Of a stretch of 64,000 nt of DNA, positions 16,640-25,517 are shown in pieces. Within the stretch, counting starts at the first letter, position 1. The number at the start of each line of letters is the position of its first letter. The position numbers were made by a program, and so were the translations under genes. The stretch spans positions 4,278,001-4,342,000 of the forward strand of contig NZ_CP195790.1 in the NCBI RefSeq assembly GCF_051465645.1. Reading direction: 5' to 3'. The stretch comes from Planctomicrobium sp051465645. GTDB lineage: Bacteria > Planctomycetota > Planctomycetia > Planctomycetales > Planctomycetaceae. Below the pieces are notes generated by a model that was given only the letters and a program-made list of their open reading frames with translations, was not told the origin of the DNA and made no database searches.

Positions 16640-17605
16640 ATGGATCGTCGACCACTGGGAAAAACGGGTTTGACACTGCCTGTATTGGGGTTCGGGGCTT
16701 CGTCACTCGGACAGGAGTTTCGCAACGTTGATCTGTCGGACGCCGTTTCCGCTGTTCACACAGCCCTCGATTGCGGAATGAACTTCATCGACACCTCTCC
16801 TTATTACGGACGAGGCGCATCGGAAGTGCTGCTCGGGTTTGCATTGCGCGACGTTCCGCGGGACTCGTATCTGTTGAGTACAAAGTTGGGACGTTACGCC
16901 CCACAACACTTTGATTTCTCTGCGAAGCGAGTCAGAGAGAGTGTCGATGTTAGTCTGGAACGGATGAAGGTTGATCACATCGACATCATGTTGTGTCACG
17001 ATATTGAGTTCGTGGACATGCAGCAGATCGTCGATGAAACGCTCCCGGCGTTGCGAAAAGAACAGGAACGCGGAACCATCCGTTTTGTCGGAGTCAGTGG
17101 ATATCCGATGAAGATGTTTCAGTTCATTCTGGAACAGACTGATCTCGATGTGGTGCTTTCTTACAACCACTATACGTTACAGAATCAGATGTTTGCTGAT
17201 CTGATTCCGTTGCTGAAAGAACGTGGTGTCGGTGCGATGAACGCTGCACCGTTCTCGGCTCGCTTGTTAACCAATGCTCCATTGCCGGTCTGGCACAAAG
17301 CGACTCCATTTGTTCGAGAAACGGCAGCCAGGGCGGCACGTCATTGCGAGCAAGCTGGAGTGGATCTCGCACAGCTTGCCTTGCAGTTCTCCGTTGCAAA
17401 TGAAGATATGGCCACTTGCATTGCTGGAAGTGCAAGTCCTGAACGCATTCGTGAATGGGCAAGCTGGGTTCAGAAACCGATTGACCAACAACTGCTGTCA
17501 GAGGTTCTCGAAATTCTGAAGCCGATTCACAACTGGTATTACACAGAAGGCCGCCCGGAGAATAACGATCCGCAACTTTCCCAGGGCCAGGGTGTCTCGA
17601 CGTGA
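16640..17605 (+). CDS. aldo/keto reductase, L-galactose dehydrogenase-like
   Basis: NAD(P)-dependent oxidoreductase of 321 residues in the AKR fold. Visible family marks: LGFGASSLG near the N-terminus; the catalytic Asp-Tyr region NFIDTSPYYGRGASE (about 48-62); the catalytic lysine in STKLGRY; the histidine in LCHDIEF; and NAD-binding C-terminal segments. The overall phrasing, including DFSAKRVRESVD and VDHIDIMLCHDIEF, is closest to L-galactose/L-fucose dehydrogenases. Such enzymes oxidise a sugar C1 hydroxyl to a lactone. It lies 69 bp after the NuoL-like gene and 69 bp before a carbohydrate-esterase-like gene on the same strand, which fits a role in sugar catabolism. Confidence 0.85.
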   Translation: MDRRPLGKTGLTLPVLGFGASSLGQEFRNVDLSDAVSAVHTALDCGMNFIDTSPYYGRGASEVLLGFALRDVPRDSYLLSTKLGRYAPQHFDFSAKRVRESVDVSLERMKVDHIDIMLCHDIEFVDMQQIVDETLPALRKEQERGTIRFVGVSGYPMKMFQFILEQTDLDVVLSYNHYTLQNQMFADLIPLLKERGVGAMNAAPFSARLLTNAPLPVWHKATPFVRETAARAARHCEQAGVDLAQLALQFSVANEDMATCIAGSASPERIREWASWVQKPIDQQLLSEVLEILKPIHNWYYTEGRPENNDPQLSQGQGVST

Positions 17606-17674
17606 GTGAAACGGCGTTGATTGATCTGCTGAGTTGAAGGTTGCTGGCTGTCTTTCAGGTGAGGAGTACAACCG

Positions 17675-19732
17675 TTGAAACGTCGCTTGTGTCAAATCCT
17701 GTCCACTGCGTTGACCGCTGCTGTTGTCGTTGCCGTTCTCGCATTGCCAGCGTCTGCGGAAAGCTTTCCCGGGAAGAAGTCAGACTGGAATGGCTTCGAC
17801 CGTTTTGACTTCGAAGTTGCTGGCAAACCAGTTCTGGTTGTTGCTCCAAAAGAAGCAGCACCCGGGAAGCCGTGGGTCTGGCATGGTGAGTTTTTCGGTC
17901 ACAAGCCTGCACCCGATATCGCTCTGTTGAAGCGAGGATTCCACGTTGTCTATATGCAGGTGCCCAATCAGTTCGGTTCACCCAAAGCGGTTGAATCGTG
18001 GAATGAGTTCTATCGTGAACTGACTGAGAAACACGGCTTTGCCAAGAAGGTCGCTCTCGTCGGCCTGAGTCGCGGCGGGCTCTATTGCTACAACTGGGCC
18101 AGAGCAAATCCGGACAAGGTCGCCTGTCTCTATTTGGATGCGCCTGTTTGCGACTTCAAGAGTTGGCCGGGCGGAAAGGGAACAGGGCTGGGGAGTGCCA
18201 GTGAATGGAAGCGGCTGATTGAGCATCATGGATTCAAGGATGAACAGGAAGCTCTCGCCTACACCGGAAACCCGATCGATAACCTTGCTCCGCTCGCAAA
18301 AGCGGGGATTCCGTTGCTGCATGTTTACGGAGATGCCGACGAAGTTGTTCCGTGGGAAGAGAACACCGGCATCGTCGCAGAGCGTTACCGCAAACTGGGC
18401 GGGCCAATCACTCTGATCCGCAAACCGGGTGTGAAGCATCATCCTCATGGATTGGAAGATCCGAACCCGATTGTGAACTTCATCGCTGTGAACTCGGCTG
18501 TCGAAGCCCCTGCCGTTCCTGAATATCACAGCGTAAAGGCCGAACTCGTGCAGCCACGCGGAGGCTTAGGGAATGTGCTGACGAAGCTTCGCGAGGGAAA
18601 ACCTGTTCGCATCGCCTATCTTGGGGGCTCGATTACTGCTGCAAACGGATGGCGGGTGAAATCACGTGCGTGGTTCGCAGAGAAGTTTCCGAATGCCAAA
18701 GTTGAAGAGATTCATGCGGCGATCGGAGGAACAGGCAGTGATCTCGGTGTCTTCCGCGTACAGCGAGATGCACTCAGTAAGAATCCCGATTTGTTGTTTG
18801 TCGAGTTCTCAGTAAACGACGCTTCTGCAGCACCTGAACAAATCTGGCGAGGCATGGAAGGGATCGTCAGACAGGCATGGACTCACAATCCTGAAACCGA
18901 TATTTGCTTCGTTTACACGTATGCTGTGGGGCAGGAGAAGTTTCTGGAGAAAGGGGAATGTCCCCGTGCGGCTTCGGCGATGGAGCAGCTAGCAGAGCAC
19001 TACAACATCCCGACGATCAATTTCGCAAAACGAATTGTCGAACTCCAGCAGGCAGGGAAGCTGATTTATAAGTCTGATGCTCCGACGGAAGCCGGTGTCA
19101 TTCGCTTTTCTCAGGATGGTGTGCATCCACTGGATGAAGGACATCAGATTTACACGGACGTCATTGCTGAAGTCTGGCCAGCCATCGAAGCGGTCAGTTT
19201 TCCGACAGTCCATGCCGGGAAACTCGCAAAGCCGTTTATTGCCGATCACTGGCAGGCAGCGAAAATGATTCCTGTCACCAAATCGATGTTGGCCGGTGAG
19301 TGGAATGAACTGCCGGCCGAGAACTCGCTCAGCAAGTCGTTCTCCGGCCGGTTAGGAACGATCTGGCACACCGGGACGCCGGGGAGCAAGATTCAATTCA
19401 AGGTGCGTGGGTCTCAGGTGAAACTGTACGACCTTGTTGGCCCAAATGGGGGTCAGGCGATTGTGACTGTTGATGGTCAGGCGAAGGTGAAACCTGTCCA
19501 GCGGTTTGACAGTTATTGCACCTATCACCGATTGGCCACACTGCCTGTTTCGCAGGCTCTGGACCCGAACGAGGTGCATACTGTTTCGATCGAAGTCCAT
19601 CCTGAACAGCCTGATCGCCAGCCAGTTGCATTTCGGTTGAAGGACCCGGAAACCGAACTCAAGTCTCCCAAGTATCAGGGGACGAATTTCTGGGTCGGGC
19701 AGATTCTGGTGATCGGCGATCTTGTTGACTGA
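17675..19732 (+). CDS. secreted alpha/beta hydrolase-SGNH esterase fusion
   Basis: Exported 685-residue protein with a signal peptide (cleavage after about residue 28, ALPASA). The start is a TTG at 17675, supported by GAGGAG at 17661-17666. Domain 1 (about 40-275) is an alpha/beta hydrolase with nucleophile elbow GLSRGG (S132), an acid near D220/D222 and a histidine near 255-258. Domain 2 (about 300-505) is an SGNH hydrolase with GGS (S319), FSVND (about 378-382) and DGVHP (481-485). The last 170 residues form a beta-rich domain. Families of this kind deacetylate or de-esterify polysaccharides or sialic acids; the substrate is unknown. It follows the aldo/keto reductase and is ended by a strong hairpin. 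Confidence 0.85.
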   Translation: MKRRLCQILSTALTAAVVVAVLALPASAESFPGKKSDWNGFDRFDFEVAGKPVLVVAPKEAAPGKPWVWHGEFFGHKPAPDIALLKRGFHVVYMQVPNQFGSPKAVESWNEFYRELTEKHGFAKKVALVGLSRGGLYCYNWARANPDKVACLYLDAPVCDFKSWPGGKGTGLGSASEWKRLIEHHGFKDEQEALAYTGNPIDNLAPLAKAGIPLLHVYGDADEVVPWEENTGIVAERYRKLGGPITLIRKPGVKHHPHGLEDPNPIVNFIAVNSAVEAPAVPEYHSVKAELVQPRGGLGNVLTKLREGKPVRIAYLGGSITAANGWRVKSRAWFAEKFPNAKVEEIHAAIGGTGSDLGVFRVQRDALSKNPDLLFVEFSVNDASAAPEQIWRGMEGIVRQAWTHNPETDICFVYTYAVGQEKFLEKGECPRAASAMEQLAEHYNIPTINFAKRIVELQQAGKLIYKSDAPTEAGVIRFSQDGVHPLDEGHQIYTDVIAEVWPAIEAVSFPTVHAGKLAKPFIADHWQAAKMIPVTKSMLAGEWNELPAENSLSKSFSGRLGTIWHTGTPGSKIQFKVRGSQVKLYDLVGPNGGQAIVTVDGQAKVKPVQRFDSYCTYHRLATLPVSQALDPNEVHTVSIEVHPEQPDRQPVAFRLKDPETELKSPKYQGTNFWVGQILVIGDLVD

Positions 19733-19767
19733 CCATCACCTTGGGTGACAGAAGTACCGCGATTGCA

Positions 19768-19810
19768 CAGCAGCCTGTGAGGTCATCTCGCACGCTGCTG
19801 TTTCTGTTTT
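19768..19810 (+). terminator. terminator of the esterase-fusion gene
   Basis: Fourteen-base arms 19768-19781 and 19787-19800 (one mismatch, one G-T), followed by TTTCTGTTTT. Lies 35 bp after the stop; cdsA converges from the other side. Confidence 0.75.
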
Positions 19811-19821
19811 AATGGACCGGT

Positions 19822-20769
19822 CTACATCCATGTCGCCAGCGGCAGGATCTTCCAGACGAGGAGTGCGGCCGGGCCAGCGAACAGAACACTGTCGAGCAGG
19901 TCGAGCATGCCTCCAAAGCCGGGGAGCAGGGCGGCGGAATCTTTGCGGTTCACATCGCGTTTCAGCAAGGATTCACACAGGTCCCCAACCATTCCGGCGA
20001 GACTGAGAATCCCCCCGTACAGCATCGAGAGATACCACGGACAGGGAACAGCACCGGGTAAGAAAAATGGTGTCGCAAACGTCATCCAGACCCAGCCGCA
20101 AATGGCAGCACCAACGACGGCTCCTCCAACTCCTTCCCACGTTTTACCGGGGCTGAGGATGGGAGCGAGCTTATTGCGACCGAGATTCTTGCCTGCGAAG
20201 TAAGCTCCGACGTCCGCGCCCTTGGTGCAGAGGACAACGGACCCGATGACAAGATAACCGGCTTCGGCACCAGCCACCCAACGCAGTTGAGCCGTTGTTG
20301 CCAGCAGTAATCCGACGAAACAGACGATAAACGTTTCGACCCCGAGCGTTTCCCAGGTATGCCCCGGTTCTCGGAATCGCTTTGCCTCGACAACGCAGAG
20401 CGTCATGATGGAAAAGCAGAGCGCGAGTGCTAACGGAGTCAGGTCCAGAAACTCTGGCGGATCAGGGCGAAAATGGGGCCACCAACTGCCGACGATAATC
20501 GCGGTGACGCAAATCATCATTACTGGCGAGTTGAGGTTGGGGACGCGAGGTCGAATGAGTTCAGAAAGCTCCCAGACGCCGCGAACCGCCAGCAAGCTGA
20601 CAAGAATCAACAGGAGTGGAGACGCTTCACCTAACTGGGCATCGAGATAGAAGATCCCGACCAGTAACGGAATGAGAACGGCGGAGATGGCGAGACGCCA
20701 GGCGAGCATGACTGGTCGCCCTTCTTCAAGTAACCAGAACCAGAATGAATTTGACAATTTCCTGATCAT
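19822..20769 (-). CDS. cdsA: phosphatidate cytidylyltransferase
   Basis: Membrane enzyme making CDP-diacylglycerol from phosphatidate and CTP, the branch point of phospholipid synthesis. 315 residues with about eight transmembrane segments. The C-terminal signature is recognisable: SLLKRDVNRKD, then GFGGMLDLLDSVLF. Compared with the classical signature the His before GG is Phe and the Arg after the first Asp is Leu; the KR, KD and two Asp residues are kept. I think this is a lineage variant rather than damage. The start is taken at the ATG at 20769; an internal ATG 20 codons later is possible. Convergent with the esterase gene. Confidence 0.92.
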   Translation of the reverse strand: MIRKLSNSFWFWLLEEGRPVMLAWRLAISAVLIPLLVGIFYLDAQLGEASPLLLILVSLLAVRGVWELSELIRPRVPNLNSPVMMICVTAIIVGSWWPHFRPDPPEFLDLTPLALALCFSIMTLCVVEAKRFREPGHTWETLGVETFIVCFVGLLLATTAQLRWVAGAEAGYLVIGSVVLCTKGADVGAYFAGKNLGRNKLAPILSPGKTWEGVGGAVVGAAICGWVWMTFATPFFLPGAVPCPWYLSMLYGGILSLAGMVGDLCESLLKRDVNRKDSAALLPGFGGMLDLLDSVLFAGPAALLVWKILPLATWM

Positions 20770-20898
20770 CGATTGCGCAATGCTGCACGACGACCTCGGC
20801 TGAGAGTATGCTTAGTTTTCTGACGGACTTGAAGCCAGTCCCGCAAGATTCATGAAGTTTCAGTCTGTTTGAACGCATTTTTTCGCATTCGGTGATGT

Positions 20899-22179
20899 AT
20901 GCCATTGAAAATCTGCATCGTCGCCCTGAATGCCTATCCCGCAATCGATCCTGCCATCCCAGGCGGAATCGGGGGGATTGAAACCCGATCATGGATGTTC
21001 GCTCGTGGACTGGCCGCTCGAGATGATTGCGAAGTGACTTTTGTCGTTCGGCATACAGGAAGTCTCAAGCAGCAGATTTATGACGGCGTGCGGTTGAAGC
21101 TGCTGTATGATCCATTGTACGCCGCTCGTGAATCGTTAGCTCTGCGGCTGACACGCCGGTCCAAATTCCCATTCGTCAGGTTGCGGCAGCCACGCCTGAG
21201 TGATGCGATGACGCTCCCGCTCATTGCTCTGCAGAAAACGTTGAGCCGTAAGCCTGATCCATGTCTTCCGTCGCGGTTCTATCAAGAGATAGAAGCTGAT
21301 CTGTTTCTGACGTTTGGGGTTCAAAGTAATTCGGCGACTGTCATTGCTTCAGCACACGCATCCCACCGTCCTGCTGTTCTGTTTCTTGGGTCAGATGGCG
21401 ATCTGGATGAACGGTATCTCGGCGAAGGGAACTTTGTCAGCACCTATCAGGACTCGGCTCAGGCGTGTCGATGGGCAATTACGCACGCCGATCAGATTCT
21501 GTGTCAGACGGTTTCTCAGCAGCAAAAGCTTCAAGCGTTTCAGCGTACAGCAGCGTTGATTCCGAACCCTTTCGACCTTGAAGAGTGGGATGCCTTGGTC
21601 GACACCGAACCGAAATTGCCGGTGCTGGAAAAGATTCAACGGTTCGCGTTGTGGGTGGGGCGTGCAGAGAATGTGCACAAGCGCCCTGTCGATTTACTGG
21701 CACTCGCCCGACGATGTCCTGAGATTCCGTTCTTGGTGATCCTGAATCGACGCGACGATCTTGTCGAAGCGGAAACGAAACGAGATGCGCCGAGCAATGT
21801 TCACATAATCGAGAAGGTTCCGTTTCAGCAGATGCCGGCACTCATGAAGAAGGCTGCTGTACTGGTGAATACCTCTTCGTTGGAGGGCTTTCCAAATACC
21901 TATCTTCAGGCAGCGGCAACCGGGACTCCGGTGGCATCCCTGAACGTCGAACGTGAATTCCTGGAGCGATCCAAAGCTGGTGCCTGTGCAGATGGAGATC
22001 TCGATCGACTTGCACAGCTTGTTCGTCAATATCGGGAGAATCCTCGCCCGACGGAGGATGTTCAGGCAGCTCGATCTTATGTTGAATCGCATCATTCGCT
22101 GAAAGAGCAGGCTCGGCAACTCGCGACGGTTTTGCGGCAGACGGCCAGCAATAATGGTGAATTGAGTGGTGTTAGTTGA
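20899..22179 (+). CDS. glycosyltransferase, GT4-like (GT-B fold)
   Basis: 426 residues. The N-terminal Rossmann half begins with CIVALNAYPAIDP and GGIGGIETR (the family GGxE-type loop). The C-terminal half has the nucleotide-sugar site: WVGRAENVHKRPVDLL and VNTSSLEGFPNTYLQAAATG. The usual E-x7-E pair of GT4 is here E-x7-Q, the second glutamate replaced. Donor and acceptor cannot be told; such enzymes commonly build lipopolysaccharide or exopolysaccharide. It is followed 84 bp later by rlmN, which need not be related. Confidence 0.85.
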   Translation: MPLKICIVALNAYPAIDPAIPGGIGGIETRSWMFARGLAARDDCEVTFVVRHTGSLKQQIYDGVRLKLLYDPLYAARESLALRLTRRSKFPFVRLRQPRLSDAMTLPLIALQKTLSRKPDPCLPSRFYQEIEADLFLTFGVQSNSATVIASAHASHRPAVLFLGSDGDLDERYLGEGNFVSTYQDSAQACRWAITHADQILCQTVSQQQKLQAFQRTAALIPNPFDLEEWDALVDTEPKLPVLEKIQRFALWVGRAENVHKRPVDLLALARRCPEIPFLVILNRRDDLVEAETKRDAPSNVHIIEKVPFQQMPALMKKAAVLVNTSSLEGFPNTYLQAAATGTPVASLNVEREFLERSKAGACADGDLDRLAQLVRQYRENPRPTEDVQAARSYVESHHSLKEQARQLATVLRQTASNNGELSGVS

Positions 22180-22263
22180 TCTGACTCTGATTCCTGTTCG
22201 CACGAAGCCGTCGGGGACGATATGATTGACGATCCTTCTCAATTGACTGCGGAAATTTAAGTC

Positions 22264-23367
22264 ATGGCTGCTGAGTCCACTTCAAAATCACCGATCCTCA
22301 AACCACTCATCACGGATCTCTCACGTGATGAACTCGTCGCATGGTGTGCAGAACGGGGCGGTGGGTATCGTGCTGATCAGATTCGAAAATGGATTTTCGG
22401 CAAACGGGTCAATGACTTTGATTCATTGCATGATGTTCCGGCAGCACTGCGAGCAGAATTGAAGGAACAGTTTGATTTCTTCGGAAGTGAGATCATTCGG
22501 CATCAGAAGTCTGTTGATGGAACCGAGAAGCTGTTGCTCTCGATGCGCGATGGGGAAACCGTCGAGTGCGTTTTGATGCGGGAAGAAGATCGACGGACCG
22601 TCTGCATCAGTACACAGGTTGGTTGCGCGATGGGATGCATCTTCTGCGCAAGCGGATTAGAAGGGGTGAAACGAAACCTCTCCACCGGCGAGATCCTTGA
22701 TCAGATTCTGCGTCTGGATCGCCTGTTGCCGCTCGAAGAACGTATCACGAATGTTGTGGTCATGGGGATGGGTGAACCGCTTGCGAACCTGAAAGCACTT
22801 CTGCCAGCACTGCGAACCTTGAACGACAAGGGGGGCATGGGACTGGGAGCGCGACGAATCACAGTCTCGACAGTCGGACTCCCGGAAAAGATTCGCGAAC
22901 TGGCACGCACGGATATTCCATTTCATCTCGCAGTGTCGTTACATGCTCCGAATGATGAATTGCGAACGCGAATCGTGCCGGTGAACAAGAACATCGGGAT
23001 CAATGACATTCTGAAGGCGGCCGACGATTACTTTGATGTGACTGGTCGACGGATCACTTACGAGTACGTCCTGCTTGCCGGTGTGAATGATCAGGAAGAA
23101 CACGCAAAGCAACTTGCAAAGCTCCTGCGTCATCGGAACGCGCACATTAATCTGATTCCGATGAACTCGGTTTCGACAATTGCATTGGAAGCACCAGGAA
23201 ACCCGAGCACGAAGCAGTTCGTTGATGTGCTGCGCGAGGGCGGTGTGAATGTGACCGTTCGCAAACGCAAAGGGGCCGATATTGATGCGGCCTGTGGACA
23301 GCTACGGCTTAGCTCCAAAGAAACGCCAGTTGCACTGCAACCTTCGATTGTGTCGACATCGTCATAG
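22264..23367 (+). CDS. rlmN: dual-specificity 23S rRNA/tRNA adenine C2-methyltransferase RlmN
   Basis: Radical SAM enzyme that methylates A2503 of 23S rRNA and A37 of some tRNAs. The 367 residues match the family. The [4Fe-4S] motif is CAMGCIFC (C121, C125, C128), preceded by TVCISTQVG. Other family marks are the N-terminal segment YRADQIRKWIFGKRVNDF, NVVVMGMGEPL, and the C-terminal GADIDAACGQLR, which contains the methyl-carrying cysteine. ATG start at 22264, 84 bp after the glycosyltransferase stop. No trait suggests a Cfr-type resistance variant. Confidence 0.97.
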   Translation: MAAESTSKSPILKPLITDLSRDELVAWCAERGGGYRADQIRKWIFGKRVNDFDSLHDVPAALRAELKEQFDFFGSEIIRHQKSVDGTEKLLLSMRDGETVECVLMREEDRRTVCISTQVGCAMGCIFCASGLEGVKRNLSTGEILDQILRLDRLLPLEERITNVVVMGMGEPLANLKALLPALRTLNDKGGMGLGARRITVSTVGLPEKIRELARTDIPFHLAVSLHAPNDELRTRIVPVNKNIGINDILKAADDYFDVTGRRITYEYVLLAGVNDQEEHAKQLAKLLRHRNAHINLIPMNSVSTIALEAPGNPSTKQFVDVLREGGVNVTVRKRKGADIDAACGQLRLSSKETPVALQPSIVSTSS

Positions 23368-24211
23368 TTCGGCCGCTGCATGATTGCTGTCACTGATCTG
23401 CCTCGTCGTCGAGTGCCGACCGACGCTGTCATGATGCGGTTAATCACCGATAACGATCGTTGTGATGAATGAACCTCATTGCATCCATGCGTCGTGATGC
23501 TCGGATTTTTGCAATCAAAATGCATTGGTGGTCGCTGCAATTTGTGTGGAGCGTCTGGTGGCAATTGCAACCAAGTTGTCAACCAAATCTGATGATTTTT
23601 CATGCCTCAGAAAATGATCAACAGGCGCTTTGCACCACAATGAATTTGTGGTTAAATCTTAAGTAGAGGCTGAACGAGTTCATTGTTCAGCCTTTGGTTC
23701 TTGAAAGCATGTCGCAACCACTGCACAGGTGGTAAACCCGTTTCGGATTGATTGTGTTGCCAGATGATGAGGCAGTTTTATCGCTGACTTTCTCTGGTGA
23801 TTTCGTCATTCAATCGGGATCTCAGTGTGAGCAGTTTCTCGATTTGTGATTTGATAGTGGATTGGGAGTTGTCATTTGAAAGTTTCACTTTCGTTCGGCA
23901 GGCGCCCATCTCCGGTACGTTGAAATGATGGATTGCTCTGATGCAGTTGCTTCATTCATGTCCCGGTAAAACATGTCCTTACTTGGTTATGCAGTCGCCA
24001 CGTCTTGGTTGATGAATTGTGGTTGGTTGGAGAGCGGAGTTTGTGTGTTGTCAAATCTGTGTTGAGCAGTCTCATGGTTGTTTAAGGTAACGTCAGTGCC
24101 GTGTGTGTGGGCTTCGTTTGCATTTCCTGTGTGTGATGCAAGATCGATTTTGGTTGTTTCTGACCAGCCTGATTGCGGACTGATTCGATTCATTTTGAAA
24201 GGCTCAACGAG
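23368..24211. other. long intergenic region with a terminator-like hairpin
   Basis: 844 bp without a convincing gene. Three small stem-loops follow each other at 23590-23618, 23634-23652 and 23667-23693, the last with terminator character (annotated separately), suggesting a transcript that ends there 300 bp after rlmN. A 65-codon plus-strand frame (23469-23666) stops exactly before the hairpin but is tryptophan-rich and unlike known proteins. Bases 24000-24160 are strongly G/T-rich on the plus strand and probably form the leader of the next gene. Confidence 0.5.
23667..23700 (+). terminator. possible intrinsic terminator
   Basis: Perfect 9-bp arms 23667-23675 and 23685-23693, followed by TTGGTTCTTG. 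It is 300 bp from the rlmN stop, so it may end rlmN's long 3' UTR or an independent small transcript. Confidence 0.45.
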
Positions 24212-24514
24212 ATGATCCATTACTCGTGCGATATGTGCGGGCGATCAATTCGTGAAGAACGATACGCTGTTAAAATTGAAGTCGCGGCTGCTTTTGATCC
24301 AGATGAGATCACAGAATCCGACCTTGATGTCGATCACTTGCAACAGATTGCTGCGACGCTGGATGAATTGGAATCCACAGCAGATTTCAACTTGCCAGAC
24401 ACCGGACCGAAGTTGATGCAGTTCGATCTCTGTGCGCACTGCGTTGGTCGTTACGTCAAATCCCCATTGAGTGCCAAGCGCTCAGGGATTCGTCCGAACT
24501 ACAGTCAGAACTAG
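24212..24514 (+). CDS. small four-cysteine (zinc-ribbon-like) protein
   Basis: About 100 residues; I do not recognise a named family. Two CxxC pairs bracket the protein: CDMCGR at about residues 6-11 and CAHCVGRY near 82-89. The acidic middle (DPDEITESDLDVDHLQQI) is helical. This is the arrangement expected of a split zinc knuckle. The ATG at 24212 is preferred over an upstream in-frame start at 24173 because GAAAGG lies 12 nt before it and the cysteine knuckle then begins at once. A perfect terminator follows. The function is unknown. Confidence 0.75.
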   Translation: MIHYSCDMCGRSIREERYAVKIEVAAAFDPDEITESDLDVDHLQQIAATLDELESTADFNLPDTGPKLMQFDLCAHCVGRYVKSPLSAKRSGIRPNYSQN

Positions 24515-24600
24515 TATCGTCTGTCTGAAGTCAGGCTCCGCGGCCAGAAGGGGCTGGTGTGATTGGCGAATGCTGGTCACGGAAGATGTGTTAAAAAGTA

Positions 24601-24640
24601 AACGCTGCCGAGAACAATTGTTTCCGGCAGCGTTTTTTGT
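24601..24640 (+). terminator. strong terminator, possibly bidirectional
   Basis: Perfect 10-bp G+C-rich arms 24601-24610 and 24625-24634, followed on the plus strand by TTTTTGT. An A-rich run just upstream (24593-24597) gives T residues on the minus strand, so it may also stop the convergent LTxxQ gene. Confidence 0.9.
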
Positions 24641-24746
24641 TCTGGTGTGTCCGAATCGGTTCAGGACACGTCAAACACAGCGAGAGTCTTTTGACAAAGA
24701 TGCGATGTCCTTGCCACGTTCGTGACCATGGGACAGATGCACCAGC

Positions 24747-25517
24747 TTAGTTCTGCTGAGCGCGAGGACCGCGATCGCCACCTTCACGGCGACCACCTGG
24801 TCCGCCTGGACCACCGGTTCGCAATTTCGAGACGTCGAAGGCAGCGCCTTTGAGTTTCTCGAATTCAGCCTTCTGCTCAGCTGTCAGGACGCTGAGGATT
24901 TCTTCGTTTCGCTTTGCAGCGGCTTCAGCTGGGCTTGGGCCACCTTCCTGGCGATTACGTCCAAATCCTGCTCCACGAGAAGCAGTGGCGATTTTTTCCT
25001 TTTGTTCAGCTGACAGCTTCAGCGTTTCAGCGAGTTCGGCATCGCGGAGAGCATTGGCTCCCTGTGACTGCCAGTAGATCTGCTGAAGACGTTGCAGTTG
25101 AACTTCGTCCAGAACTTCGGCAAACTTTGGCTTGAACTCAGCGATGGCTTTTGAAGTTGTTTCTTCGCGTTTCTTCGCGAATTCAGCCATCTTTTCCCGT
25201 CGTTCTTCCGCTGGCAGGTCGCGGAGTGCAGCGAAATCTTCCTGGCCGCCGCTACCGCGAAGGGCTTCACGGAAATCGCTCAGCAGTTTTTGTGCTTTCT
25301 CTTTTTGCTCTGGAGTAATGGCAAGCTCTTCCTGAACAGCAGAGTTCCCCAGCAGGTTGTATTTTGTCTGGCCGCCGCCAAACCCACCACCAAAGCGTCC
25401 ACCTTGACCTTGCTGACCACGTCCTTGTCCGCCGCGTCCACCTTCTGGCTGAGCGAATGCTGGAGAAACAACCAGTAACATCGCAACGACAGCCAACCAT
25501 TTAGTATGCCGAATCAT
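24747..25517 (-). CDS. secreted Gly/Arg-rich protein with LTxxQ-like motifs
   Basis: About 256 residues. I chose the ATG at 25517, which gives a clean signal peptide (basic tip, LAVVAMLLVV, SPAFAQ); a longer frame adds 24 unlikely residues. After a Gly/Gln/Arg-rich segment (24-50) come helical stretches with three LTxxQ-like motifs: ITPEQ (67-71), LSAEQ (168-172) and LTAEQ (211-215). The C-terminus is Gly/Pro/Arg-rich. LTxxQ proteins (Spy/CpxP-type) are periplasmic chaperones or sensors; planctomycete versions are uncharacterised. Very basic tails suggest interaction with nucleic acid or acidic polymer, but that is speculation. Confidence 0.75.
   Translation of the reverse strand: MIRHTKWLAVVAMLLVVSPAFAQPEGGRGGQGRGQQGQGGRFGGGFGGGQTKYNLLGNSAVQEELAITPEQKEKAQKLLSDFREALRGSGGQEDFAALRDLPAEERREKMAEFAKKREETTSKAIAEFKPKFAEVLDEVQLQRLQQIYWQSQGANALRDAELAETLKLSAEQKEKIATASRGAGFGRNRQEGGPSPAEAAAKRNEEILSVLTAEQKAEFEKLKGAAFDVSKLRTGGPGGPGGRREGGDRGPRAQQN

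Noticed and set aside
23469..23666. Trp-rich 65-codon frame that ends before a hairpin
   Set aside because: Unusual composition and no homology cue; kept only as a possible part of a small RNA finding.
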